A stretch of DNA of 64,000 nucleotides, from contig NC_088681.1 in the NCBI RefSeq assembly GCF_950023065.1, positions 4,030,001-4,094,000 on the forward strand, in the 5' to 3' direction. Source of the stretch: Planococcus citri. Its lineage: Eukaryota; Arthropoda; Insecta; Hemiptera; Pseudococcidae. A program made the translations under genes and the position numbers. The notes below the pieces were generated by a model. It ran no database searches. It saw only the letters and a list, made by a program, of their open reading frames with translations, and was not told the DNA's origin. This document shows positions 46,560 to 58,664 of the stretch, in pieces. How positions within the stretch are numbered: the stretch's first letter is position 1; every line of letters begins with the position of its first letter.

Positions 46560-49040
46560 CAGGGTGTTCCGGAAATCGTCCGCCAACCAAAATTCAACTG
46601 CAGTTCACGATTATTACACCCGTCGCTCGTGTGAGAGTTTGTGTATATCAAGTTGGTTGGATTGAATTTTTTTATTAGATCTATGAATTTTTTAGTTTCA
46701 GAAGGGTTGTCTGGGTGTTAAAATTGGAGTGCAAAGTAAATTTCGACTTTCCATCTCACAAGAGAACCTCTTGAGGTGTCCGCCTCCGATTTGAACGGGA
46801 CCGCGATTTTTGGAAAGAGCATGTTCTAAACCCCAAATCCAAATTTTCAGCTGCCCAAGTTCATTTTTCGATTTTTGGCGAATTTTTGAAAATCCAAAAT
46901 TGACTATTTTGGTGATTTATGCTTTTTTTTAAAAAGTACGTACTTGATCAGTGAAAATGTTCAAAATAAGTCCTAAAACTGATATTAACTCCCCAAATCC
47001 AAATTTCGCCATTTCCAGCCATTCATGGAGCCTCCAGTGCGATTTTTAAATTTCTCCAGAATTTTGAATTTGCTCCAGAAGGCGTGAATATGAAGTTGGG
47101 CAGCTAAAAATCGAATTGTGTGTTATACTCGACCTGTTTAACGAATTTATCCATATTTGAGCCGATTCTGGAGCGGACACCTCAAGAGTGTTTTTTTGAC
47201 CAGCTTTTTTTCAATATAAAAATATTCAAAAATAAAAAATTTCTCGTTTGTGAGAAAATGTTTGAAATTTGCGCGAATCGCAGTATTTTGTCATGAACTA
47301 ACCCCACGAGGGCGAATTTCGGCATTTCCAGTCTTTCTTGGGCCTCCCTTAAATTTTTGGATATTTTTATTATGAAAAAAAGCTGGTCAAAAAACCCACT
47401 CTCGAGGTGTCCGCTCCAGAATCGGCTCAAATGTGAATAAATTCGTTAAACGAGCAGAGTATAACACACAACTCGATTTTTAGCTGCCCAACTTCATATT
47501 CACGCCTTTTGGAGCAAATTCAAAATTCTGAAGAAATTGAAAAATCGCGCTGGAGACTCCAGAATGGCTGGAAATGGTGGAACTCGGCCTCAGGGGGTGT
47601 GTTGTGTTCAAAATACAGTGATTCGCGCAAATTTCGAAAATTGAAAAAAGCTGGTCAAAAAACCACTCTTGAGGTGTCCGCTCCAGAATCGGTTCAAATG
47701 TTGATAAATTCGTTAAACAGGTCGCGTATAACACACAACTCGATTTTTAGCTGCCCAACTTCATATTCACGCCTTCTGGAGCAAATTCAAAATTCTGGAG
47801 AAATTGAAAAATCGCACTGGAGACTCCAGAATGACTTGAAATGGCGAAATTAGGATGGGGGGGGGTTAATATCAGTTTTAGAACTTATTTTGAACATTTT
47901 TACTGATCAAGTACGTACTTTTTTTTTAAAAAAGCTGCATAAATCACCAAAATAGTCAATTTTGGATTTTCAAAAATTCCCCAAAAATCGAAAAATGAAC
48001 TTGGGGAGCTGAAAATTTGGGGGTTTTAGAACATGCTTTTCCCAAAAATCGCGGTCCCGTTCAAATCGGAAGCGGACACCTCAAGAGGGTCTCTTGTCAG
48101 TTTGATGAAATTTTGGGGAAATTTCAAGTTTCAAAAATCTACTGGAGACTCCAGGGATTTTCAAAAAGTTGCTGGATGCTCCACAACGACTTAAAATCCA
48201 CCTGCAGTTGACTTCGTGGCGTATTGAAATTAGTTTGCAGAATAAATTTCGGCTTTCCAACTCCATTTGATGAAATTTTGTGGGAATTTCGAGTTTCAAA
48301 AATCTGCTGGAGGCTCCAGAACTGCTGAAAACGGTTTGAAACAGTTTCCAATCGATTTTGCACGTCAAAAATAGGGTATATCTCAAATTTCAGCTTTCTT
48401 GGTCGATTTGGTAAAATTTTGATTTTTTTCCTCAATTTTGGACTGAATTTGTTTTTCAAAAATTCACAAAAAATCGAAAAAGAAACTTTAGCACTTGAAA
48501 TTTTGACAGGTGATAAATTTTGGCCTGATCTTTTGATCTACTTTTGTACGGTTTAAAAAATTTCGTGCGTGTTCTAAGTTGGAACTCAAAATCTGCGATT
48601 TCGGCTGACCTGTCAATCAAAATGGCCGCCATTTTGTAAGTAGGCCCACTTTTTTTAAAGAACGTGGGCTAGAAATGTTCCTTAGGACTCCACCTTTAAG
48701 AAAAAAGTTGTCTTTGTCGTGGCTCAGATTTTGAAAATTTTTGAAATTTTCAAATTGTGTTTGCCCCTTGAATTTTGAAGATAGGCAATTTTGTCATAAT
48801 AACAGTTTTTGTTCGTCCACTCGAGTACTATGGGTTATGTACATCATCAATTTGAATGATAGGTACACACAGTTTTTTATTTTATTTTTGATGATTTTTT
48901 TCGAAATTGGTAAATTTTGAGTTTTGCGAAGCACGTGGCTCCTTTAATTTACAAGATGGGCAACCATTCATTCGTGATAACGTTTTCCTTTCGTCCCATT
49001 GTACAGCTGATTTTTATCAGATTATTTCCGGAACACCATG
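46560..49040. mobile_element. Inverted-repeat element with CAGGGTGTTCCGGAAAT ends, TA target site
   Basis: The left end CAGGGTGTTCCGGAAAT (46560) pairs with ATTTCCGGAACACCATG (to 49040), flanked by TA at 46558-46559 and 49041-49042. The interior is the interspersed repeat also seen at 3080-4420, interrupted by a second element at 46759. Ends of this kind are common in Tc1/mariner-type MITEs. No transposase. Confidence 0.65.
46759..48096. mobile_element. Nested foldback element, TCA target duplication
   Basis: Ends CAAGAGAACCTCTTGAGG and CCTCAAGAGGGTCTCTTG, with TCA at 46756-46758 and 48097-48099. The related repeat at about 3860 reads CCATCTTCGTTTGATG without any insert, giving a natural empty site. 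Each end is itself a small palindrome (CAAGAG..CTCTTG). Both arms carry GGTGTCCGCTCC-type and GCTGCCCAACTTCATATTCA blocks repeated in both orientations. A sister copy begins at 62447. Confidence 0.75.
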
Positions 49041-49042
49041 TA

Positions 49043-50139
49043 GTGTTTAATTGTTTACTACGAGTATTATAAGCGAAGAATTTCAAACAAAAATCAAATT
49101 TCCAACTGCCTACGAGTTACTTTTTCAAGTACAAATTTTTGAAAATCAAAATGGCAAGAAAACTTAGCTAGATGTCTGATTATTTAGGTGCATTTCAATG
49201 ATTTTTATTAATTTGATTCATTTTTTAGATCGTGATTCCAATCTCCTGTATGCATTTTGCATTCGTTGTCAGACAGAAACTTTTGAATAAAATGTCACAG
49301 TATAGTCTTGCGTAATTACCTACTTAAGATTCCTATATCAGGAATTCGATAGCCTGCGAAGTACTGTGTTGAGATAACAAATTTCGGAGATTAAACAATG
49401 TAAATATTTGCTAAAATTTCGTAAGACTGTCACATTTTCAAGATTATTTAATTTACAGTCAGCAATCGAATAATCGAACATTTATTTTGAAAACATTCAA
49501 TACCTATTCGAGTACATAATTATTGTGGTTCTGAAAATTGGAATACTTTTAAAATCAAGTACGTAAATACTCAAATATTTTGAAAATAATTATAATGAGG
49601 GGGAGGAGGGGAATATTTGAAAACTCGAATGAATTGAAATACGTATTTTGTATTTGAGTAGGTACGTACATTTGGGTGTGAAAATTTGAATAATATTGCA
49701 ATTGAATACTCAAATATGTTGTTTTAGAAGAAAACATTTTTAAAATTTGAATCCATTAAAATATTTGGGCTTCGATTTAATTTGGTTTTGAAAATTATTT
49801 ATTCATAGGTACATCAAGTAGATTTATCCAATAATTCTTTTCTAAATAAATTAAATCATTTTTAATATTTTTTTTTCTTTCAGATCTTAACCACACTTTC
49901 AAGAGAATCTCCACTTTTAATTTTAAAAAATTTTAATTCGAGAAATCCTTAAAATATTTTCGACTCATTTCTACTGGTTCAACCATTTATTCTTACAGAA
50001 TACGAAATCAATACATCATGAAAAAAACGATAGAAGAGACAAAGGACATCAGCGTCAATTATATACACACGACAGCTATTAAATTCCCACAAACAAAAAA
50101 GAAACACAGACTAGTACAATAAAACACGATATAAAATTC
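49043..50139. other. Intergenic, downstream of TIM50
   Basis: AT-rich with no gene seen. An AATAAA for the minus-strand TIM50 transcript lies at plus-strand 49986-49991 (read as TTTATT), about 150 bp past its stop codon. Confidence 0.5.
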
Positions 50140-51831
50140 TCATCTTTTGAATTGAGACATGGCGAATTTTTGGGTCAGCGGAGGACGCTGTTTTTTCGCT
50201 TGTTCTGCTCGTTCTTGCTCTTCCATTTGCTCCTAAATTGACAAAATCACCAAATTAGTACATCGTTAAGTAACAGCTGATACTGTATAATAACTTGGGA
50301 TAAAAATTTACTTGTAATTTGCGTTGATTTTCTCTAAATGCTGCTAAAGGATCATCGAATTGTCTATAATATTCTAAAACATCTCGCACGTCGTCGACTT
50401 TGCTATAAGCGATGGCTGTAAAAATATTCCAAATGAAATAGTTCAAAAAAAAAAAAAAACACGAGTTGCGAAAGTTTATCTCGAAATACGAATACGATAC
50501 CTTTTAAAAACGAGGCTAAATCAGATAACGTTTGATCATCGTCGTTACCGTGCCATCGAGAAATAACTAGAGCATTATTCGGTTGCAATTTCACCGATTC
50601 TGGATTCCAATCGACTACGATTACTTTACTTAAATCACGATTCAACCAATCTAAGTTCTTTACGTGATGGCCTTCGATGAAATCGGTCGAATCTCTGAAC
50701 AACATGTATACGATTGATCCATTCTTGTTCAACTGTTGTACGATGTGGTTCATTGTCTGGAACAATATTCCTATATAGATTAGAAGCGAATTGATTCAAG
50801 CGGTATGTATTCGAACGTGGAAACTTACAAAGGCTTGTTCTGCGGTAAATATTACTACTTCGAATAATGGAGGAGCGACTTGTTCTAGGAAATTATCAAC
50901 GTTGGGACGTTTCTTGAATCTCCATCCGGTTTTGTACTACATTCGAGAAATAAAAACACATACACGATTGAAATCAATACGTAACTTAATCTTAGATTGA
51001 AACGAAACAATTCTCACAGTCCAATCCGGATGCACCAATAAATCAGTCATTTCTAAAACTAAAGTGTATGGTGGCTGAATATAAGGATATTTTACTGGAT
51101 CAGGAAGAAGTTTTGAAAAAGATGGCTCTTGAATTACCTACGAAAAATTACGATATAATAATAAGAAAATGGATTATACAATCGTTACATTAAAATCAGG
51201 GCTTACTTTTTTGTAATATTGTATACTGAACTTGAACCTTCTCCACCATTGCATAACCGGTGGTAAATGACTGAACTGATCTGGAACTATGTTACCAATC
51301 TCGTCTCTATGAGGAGATCCTAAATTTCCAAACAAAATCCATACAGTTAATACGACTCGATAATGTAGATAATTTCATAAAAGTCATAAAAGTATAGACG
51401 AATTCCTTACCAAAGACGTAAAAGGAATAACCACCCATGAAGGTGACAAATGCACCTAAAGCTATTAAACTGAACTTCATACGTCTCCATGCCTTAGCTC
51501 TTTTCTCCTGATCTTCGAGATCTTCAGCGGTTGAACTGTTGGCTTGATTTTGATCCGGCTTCTCCGTGGAATAAAATTTATACTTAGGGAATTGAAGTAA
51601 TCCTATAAAAAAAAAAGTGTAACGATTCGATCAATGAGAATCTTGAACTGAATTTTAGAAACTATAATGAAGTGTTTTCATACCTGTAACGGATCCTAAT
51701 TTCAGGCAAGTGTAGCAGCTGGTCTGTTGTGAGAATATTGAGCTTCGAGATACAGTAGAATAGAATTTATTGCCGCAGGATAAGTACAAAAGCCGGGCAG
51801 CTTTGATGTTACGGTAATTTAGCCACGACAT
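50140..51831 (-). CDS. Tim50: Mitochondrial import inner membrane translocase subunit TIM50
   Basis: Eight exons join in phase (51831-51684, 51602-51411, 51319-51207, 51137-51018, 50936-50829, 50756-50501, 50415-50312, 50232-50140), giving 377 aa, near the usual metazoan length. TIM50 is the receptor subunit of the TIM23 complex that accepts presequence proteins in the intermembrane space. The N-terminus is basic and hydroxylated, as a mitochondrial presequence should be. A single membrane anchor (FSLIALGAFVTFMGGYSFYV) is at residues 94-113. The intermembrane NLI/FCP1-like HAD domain runs from about YTLVLEMTDLLVHPDW to AYSKVDDVRDVLEYY. The phosphatase DxDxT motif is altered (LEMTD), as in TIM50, so a non-catalytic role fits. 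A GTG 21 nt upstream is open but the ATG at 51831 is preferred. Confidence 0.95.
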
Positions 51832-54800
51832 TGCAGCATTCAAAGCGAACACAAGTATCGATAATTAAGACGAAATGAGTGTCACGAACATCCTTTCGAT
51901 GGTGAAGTAAATTTTAAAAGAATTTTACGAGTGTAGCGATGGTTTTTGAGCGATAATTCAACTTAAATTCTCAGGTTTTTACAAACTTCAAACACATTTG
52001 AGGAAAATAATTTCATTTTTTGGAAAAATTGATTTTTGTTGGCTTGCGAGTTTCGCGTTTCTTGGCGTGTTTTTTTTCGATTTTTTGTTATTCTTCGTTC
52101 TGATTGGTTGGAAATTTTGAAATTTCTAAAGCACAAACCAAAGTTTGATTCAAGTTTTTATTTTTTTTTAAATTAAAATTTCTTTTACGAAGTTCGAACT
52201 TTGAAGCCGGATCTTTTTTTAAAATTTACTTGAACGCGATCAAACCATTTGAATGAAGAAAAAACTGATTTTGATTTAAATATAACGTTGAACTGAACAG
52301 CCTATTTTGAAATTGAAATTTGAAACTTTTTTGAAAAAAAATAAGCGAGACCTTTTTCACTTGACAATTTCTGGCAAGAAGTTTAGTTTTCTTTTTGGCT
52401 AAATAAAAGCGAGACTTTGACTAAAAAGGAGACCTTTAGCCTTTTTTTTAGCAAATTTTTTACAAAAAAAAGAGATTTTTAGTTGAAAAAAGCAAAACTT
52501 TTTGGATTTTTTAAAAAATAAAAATTGAAAAGCGACCACTTTAAGCAAACAACTTTGATTTTTTACGTAAGTATAAGAAATCCAAGACATAAAATGAACC
52601 GAAATTTTTTTGCAATTTTTGGCAAAAAGCAAGACTTGGGAAATTTTTAGAAAACGAACTACAATACCCATTTTTCAAAAACTATGGCTCTTTTGAGTTT
52701 TGAACAACTTTTGAAAAAAAAAGTGAAAATCATCAGAAATTACGAGGATTTTTTTCTAAAAACAATTTGAAATTTGGCAATTTTTGGATAACTCAGCAAT
52801 GTTTGGGAATTTCTGCAAAGAAAGAAATCACGTTTTATTACCCCCCCCCCCCCATTCCCCCTCCAAACCAAAAAAACCGAGACCAATTTTCAGGTTATTG
52901 CTCACAAACTAGCAATTTTGGAAATTTTGGCAAAAAAGAGAACTTCTGTGCAATTTTTGAAAAAAAGTGAGAATGTTGGAATTTTTTTTTTAAAAACTAC
53001 ATTTTTTGTTATTTACCTGAAGCGAGAATTTTTTACAATTTTTGGCAAAAGACGAAACTGACAAATTTTGCAAAAATGCAGGACTTTTGAGTTTTGGGAA
53101 ATTATTATTTTTTTTGAAAGGTAATACCTTTTTTTTTGGATTTTCTAGTTAAAAGAATGACCTTTTCTATGTAATTTTTGAAAATTTCTGGTAAGTGGTT
53201 AAAAATTGCTATAAAGCCAGCATTTTTGGATACTTTATGAAAAAAGTAAAACCATTTTGAAATTTTTGGCAAGAAAAAAACTTGAATTTTTGGTAAAATT
53301 GACCGAGATTTTTTTGAAACTTCTTAGGTAAAAAAATCGGCAATTTCCAGCAATTTTGTGATAAAATGAGCATTTTTCACAATTCTAAGCGAAAAACAAG
53401 ACTGAGAATTTTTGGTCTGGAAAAAGGCAGACCTTTCTGAGGATTATGGGATTTGGAAAAAAGTGTTACTTCTTTGGAAATTTCAATCGAATAAACGAAT
53501 CTGTGACCATCCAGGAAAAAAGGGACCTAGTCACGAAAAACAAAATTCCGAGAAAAACGCATTCAAAGTTATCAGCGGCGACTATGGCATTTCAACACAA
53601 TTTGGTGTGTGGGCATGGGTGGATCGTTTTTTGTTGTTGTTTGGCAACTTGTATACAGTTGAAAAACACACCTTGTTTAGGTGACGCGATAGCTCTGTGG
53701 CAAAGTAACTTCATTACCACGCCGGAGGTACGTGGTTCATTTTTCCAATTTTTTTTTTCAATTTTAATTTTTACAAGTTGATTTTGGGCAAAAAATGTAA
53801 TTTGAATGTTTTTTTTTGCTTTTGAAAATGAATAATGAATTTTTGTGCAAAAATTAAATTATTAAAAATGACTGATTTTTAAAAATTTTTTCAAATTCAA
53901 AAATGAGCTTGAAGATCTGCCAATCTCAAAATTATCAAAAATTTCTGATGTTTTTAGATGAAGAAATCAAAAAAAAATCATCAAAGTAAAAAAAACGTGT
54001 CATGAAGAAGAAAAATTGAGATTAAGTTGAAAAAATTTTTGTTTTTGAGTTTTTTGCATCAAAATTTTGTGAATGTGCTTGTACAAAATGTTCATTTGAG
54101 GTATGATTTAGCAATCGAGGAACTTCAAAAATGGTTTCAATCAATTTTTAAGTGTTTTCAGGTCCCGAATCCAAAAAAAAAGATGTTTTGAAAAAGTGAT
54201 GCTAAGGTCCCTTTTTTCCTGAACAGTCACAATTTCTTTTGGATTTGGATAATTTTTGAAGTGAAATTTTTACGTGATTGAAAAACGAATTTTTAAAAAA
54301 TCAATAAGTTATCAATACTTCACTTTCATTTTTTTTTTTTTTTTTTTCAAAAGCAGAATTTTAATTAAATTCCAATCCTGACGATAACCCGAGCATCTGT
54401 AATGATTAATGAAATGAGGAAATTCGAAGGGTCTTTTTTTTTAATTCACTTGAACGCGACCAAACCATTTTGAATGAAGAAAAAACTGATTTTGATTTAA
54501 ATTTTTAAAAAGTTGAACTGAACTACCTATTTTAAAATTTGAATTATTGAAACTTTTTTGAAAAAAAAGCTAGACCTTTTTCACTTGACAATTTCTGCCA
54601 AGAAGTTGGTTTTTGGCTAAATAAAAGCGAGACTTTGACTAAAAGGGAGACCATCAGCCTTTTCAGAAAATTTTTTACAAAAAATCTAGATTTTTAGTTG
54701 AACAATTTTTTTAAAAAAAAACAAAAGTAAAACTTTTTGGATTTTTTTAAAATTGAAAAGCGACCACTTTTTAGCAAACAACTCAAAAATCAATGGCAAA

Positions 54801-56182
54801 AAAACAAGAATGAAACGAAAATTTTTTGCAATTTGTGGCAAAAGGCAAGACTTGGGAAATTTTAGAAAAAGAACTTCTCATTTATGACAAAATATGGCTC
54901 TTTTGAATAACTTTTGAAAAAAAGTAAAAATCTTCAAAAATAACGAGAATTTTTTCTAAAAACAATTTGAAATTTGGTAACTTTTGGATAACTCAGCAAT
55001 GTTAGGGAATTGCTGTAAAGAAATCACGTTTTATCACCCCCCCCCCCCCTTCAACCAAAAACAGGAGACCAATTTTCAGATTATTGCTCACAAACTAGCA
55101 ATTTTGGGAATTTTGGCAAAAAGCAGGACTACTGTGCAATTTTTTTTTTTTTAAAGTCGAGAATGTTGGAATTATTTTTTCAAAAAACGACATTTTTAGT
55201 TATTTAAAGCGAAAATTTTTAACAATTTTTGGCAAAAAACGAAACTGACAAATTTTGCAAAAATGCAGGACTTTTGGGGAATTATTTTTTTTTTTTTGAA
55301 AGGTGAGACTTTTTTTTGCATTTTCTAGGTAAGAAGAATGGCATTTTCTTTGTAATTTTTGAAAGTTTCTGGTAAAGAATTGCTATAAAGCCAGCATTTT
55401 AGGATAATTTTATTTAAAAAAAAGTAAAACCATTTTGAAAGTTTTGGCAAGAAAAAACCATGAATTTTTGTCAATTTTGGTAAAATTGAGCGAGATTTTT
55501 CGAAACTTTTTAGGTGAAAAATTCGGCAATCTCCAGCAATTTTGTGATAAAATGAAGCATTTTTCAGAAGTGAAAACCTTGACAATTTGTGATAATTTCT
55601 ACATGATTGAAAAACGAATCTTCAAAAAATCAATATCAATTCTTCATTTTCATTTTTCTCTTTTCAGAGCAGATCTAATTAAATTCCTATCCGGAAGATA
55701 AGCCGAGCATCTGTAATGAAATGAGGAAGTTCGAACGAAAAACGACTCATTTTAAACCGGACACTCGAGCTTACAAGTTTCATCATAACATGATCGACGC
55801 AGGTTTAGAATTCTAGCCCCTCGAGTTCACAGTTTCTCTACCTCGTGATGAACTTTCGATTCGTTATCATATCACGAACACATTGCAGAACGATCGATTT
55901 CGTACAAAATAAGAACAAAGTTTTCATTTTCTTCGCCGCATAAACGATCTGTTTATTGAAAAAAAAAAAATGGGTAAAACTTCATAGTTAAAAACAGTTG
56001 TACGAAGTACTGATTTCATTTCAGTAAATAAAAATACATCACAATTATCAAAACACGACTTGGGGGCTGACACGATACATCAAGGTACTATCTCAGCCAT
56101 TCATTTTCATACTTGATAAGAAATAGTATTTAGGTATAAAATACTGTACAAAAAAATCGACGACGAGAACGTCGCTAGGTTA
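51832..56182. repeat. Intergenic region with a diverged ~1.2-kb direct duplication
   Basis: About 52220-53420 and 54445-55580 are direct copies, starting CTTGAACGCGA.CAAACCATT and sharing GAAGAAAAAACTGATTTTGAT, a poly-C tract before a T/C-rich run (52840, 55035) and repeated TTTTTGGCAA-type phrases. Many small indels indicate age. No gene is supported. The FKBP transcript's AATAAA is at plus-strand 55952-55957. Confidence 0.6.
53690..53745 (+). repeat. tRNA-like/SINE-like patch
   Basis: GATAGCTCTGTGGCAAAGT resembles a polymerase III A box, and about 30 bp on, GTACGTGGTTCATTTTTCC resembles a degenerate B box. It lies in the spacer between the duplicated segments. No cloverleaf closes convincingly, so a SINE relic is more likely than a tRNA gene. 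Confidence 0.25.
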
Positions 56183-58131
56183 TCAATTAACGGATTTCAT
56201 TTCGACATCAAAAACTAACCAGCTGTTGGGTGGAATTGTGGGCGGAGATCCTTTAGTACCGTATCTGAAATAATTTCAAATCGTAAGCATTTCAGTCGAT
56301 ACAACTCGTTTGTTTATGTACATATACCAAAGAAGGTGTGTACTTACCCCATACCAGGAGGAATGGTGATTCTTCGTTTACCGCCGACTTTCATACCGTC
56401 TAAGGCAACATCCCAGCCTCTGATTACTTCACCTTTACCTAATCTGAACTTGAATCCTGGTCCATCGGTTGATTTATCGAACACACGATTATTATTCTTC
56501 AATCGACCGGTGTAATAAACTTGAACCTGAAATACACGTTGAATAAGCCAAACCGTAACGCAACAATCGGTTGAGAAAATCAGCAAAGGGTACCATTTTT
56601 CCTTGTTTTGCCGGCTGACCGTTGCCTGGTTTAAGATCTTCGACTACAACACCGCCACTGAGTGTTAGTTTCCTTTGAGGTTGCGGGGTCGAGTCTCCTT
56701 TCTTGGGTGTCTTGTCTTTCTGAGCATCCTTATTCGGTGTTTTTTGGTTACCCTGTTTCGGAGTCTGCTGATTAGCTTGGTTCTTATTTTTATCCTTCTT
56801 ATTGGATTGAGGAGTACCCTGTTGACAAAAACAAACACAATGATTCCATATTCCTTTCTAAACAAGTGGAAAAAACACGCCATATTACGACTTACGTTCG
56901 TTAACTGGCTTTTATTCTGCTGTTTGTCTTGTTTTTTATTACTTAGCGGAGTTTTCTGTTTATTCGAAACAGGCGTTATGCCTCCCGGCTTTATCGATTG
57001 TTTAGGTTTAGGTTTTTCGTCTTCGCTACTGGCATCCGAATTATCGTCGTCGTCGTCTTCTTCGTCGTCCACTTCACTATCATCGTCAGCTTCATCATCT
57101 TCGGTTTCTTCCTCGTCACCTTGTTCATCGTCGACATCCGAATCATCGTCGGTTCCGTCACTCGAATCTCCTTCGGTATTTACAGAACTCACTAACTGAT
57201 CTAAGTGGCTGTCATCTAGATCGGTATCGCTATCGTCGTCGTCTTCATCGTCGTCTATATACGAAGAAAAATATTACCATTTCGTAACCAGAGTACATGT
57301 AATTTAGTAATTACGCTGTACGTACCTGAATCAGATTGAGCACCCTTCGGCTTCTTCTTCGATATAGCATCGACAGATTCGAGTTTCCGTTTATTGGCAT
57401 TTTGTTTATCGGTATTTTTCGATTTTCCTACGAATTCAAGATCGTCATGTTAAGTAATACCGAATAAATACGAGTTGAAACACATTTAATTAGCTAGTTT
57501 ACTCACTATTGGCATTGACTAATTCACTAAAAGATTCATCTTCTTCTTCTTCCAGGCTGCTGTAATTATCGTAATCGTCACTATCGCCATCTTCCTGAAT
57601 ACAATAGCCTGTAATAACGATCACTCGTTAACATCGATTTCGTAAATCAACCGTAAGAATACATCATTTCGAGCACATTATACGAACCGGTCAAATGAAT
57701 AGTGGCTTTGCCACTGGTGGAAAAAGTGATCTCGGTGTCTTTTTCAAATATCAAATCCAGACCAGCGTGAGGATTAACAGATTTCGATAAATTACACAGT
57801 AATAACTCCTGGCCATCGACTTCGATCAAAACAGGATGTACATCGTGATCTGTACGAAACATACGTGATGTTAGACATAGAAAAGAATCAAATAAACACT
57901 CGCAAACGTTCACTTACCATTTTTGCAAGTTTTAACATCCAATGTGGCCATAGATAAATGAAATGATTCTTTTACAGTGGAAGAATACCGCTTCCCCGGT
58001 TCTATAACTAGACCTGAAATTATATAACGTGTGAGATTAAAATTTACAGGTGTCTTGACACGAGTTCATCGTAAAGATCAGACTCGCCGGTTGACAAGAA
58101 AAATACTTTGAGAGTACTTACTCCAAAACAT
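56183..58131 (-). CDS. Nucleoplasmin-like FK506-binding prolyl isomerase (FKBP39/FKBP46 type)
   Basis: Nine coding exons (58131-58122, 58013-57918, 57849-57688, 57608-57507, 57427-57326, 57254-56896, 56818-56594, 56526-56348, 56264-56183) join in phase to 438 aa. Residues 1-95 form the nucleoplasmin-like fold (start MFWSLVIEPGKRYSS). Then come acidic tracts (EEEEDE; long D/E-rich runs about 150-230), a basic K/Q/N-rich linker, and a C-terminal FKBP domain with VQVYYTGRL, FKFRLGKGEVIRGWD and PPNSWLVFDVE. FKBP domain residues for the peptidyl-prolyl pocket (Y, F, W, D) are present. Family members are nuclear/nucleolar histone chaperones. The gene is longer than Drosophila FKBP39 because of the linker. 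The donor after exon 3 (GTTCGT) is weak but phase demands it. Shares its promoter region with the divergent gene at 58665. Confidence 0.95.
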
Positions 58132-58664
58132 TGTGATGGTGGTAAAGTGAGATACTTCGAACGCGTATTATAATACAGAACACAATTAAAATAATTTATC
58201 GTAAAATTAATTAGAATACAATTCAATAAATTAAAAATTTCAAACACGAAGCTGAGAGTGAGACTGTCGATCAAACACGTGCTTATGGCTTTTCAACAGA
58301 AAAGATACGGAAGGAAGGGAGATGCAGCAAAAACTGGATGAAACCAAAGCAACAATGTGCATTGTGCAACCAACCCTGACCTTGACCCCGAACCTTCTGA
58401 TTGGTTGAATTTTTCGAACGATCCAGTTTAAATATTCATATATCCATGTAGAAAATCACGTGCGTTTGTTTTTATTTTTTTTTTAAAATGAGTAATAATT
58501 ATTTCGTTTTCACAATCAACTAGAATAAAAATTGATATGAAAATGAATGCTAGATGGGTCTAATTTAATGTGAAATTTTACATTTCTTCATAATTTAAGT
58601 ACTTATTCAGGAACAGGACTCCATTATTTATACGAACGAATGAATTGTGTTCCTTGGATCAATC
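58132..58664. promoter_or_regulatory. Bidirectional promoter region of the FKBP and PRC1-Tudor genes
   Basis: Only 533 bp separate the two start codons, which point away from each other. GC content rises around 58250-58420 (CACGTGC at 58277 is a candidate E-box). No TATA box is clearly placed for either gene. A 76-codon minus-strand frame here overlaps the likely FKBP 5' UTR and is not a gene. Confidence 0.6.

Noticed and set aside
56675..57199. Long serine/leucine-rich frame on the plus strand
   Set aside because: It is the mirror of the acidic tract in the minus-strand FKBP gene; GAC/GAA repeats leave the opposite strand open by composition.
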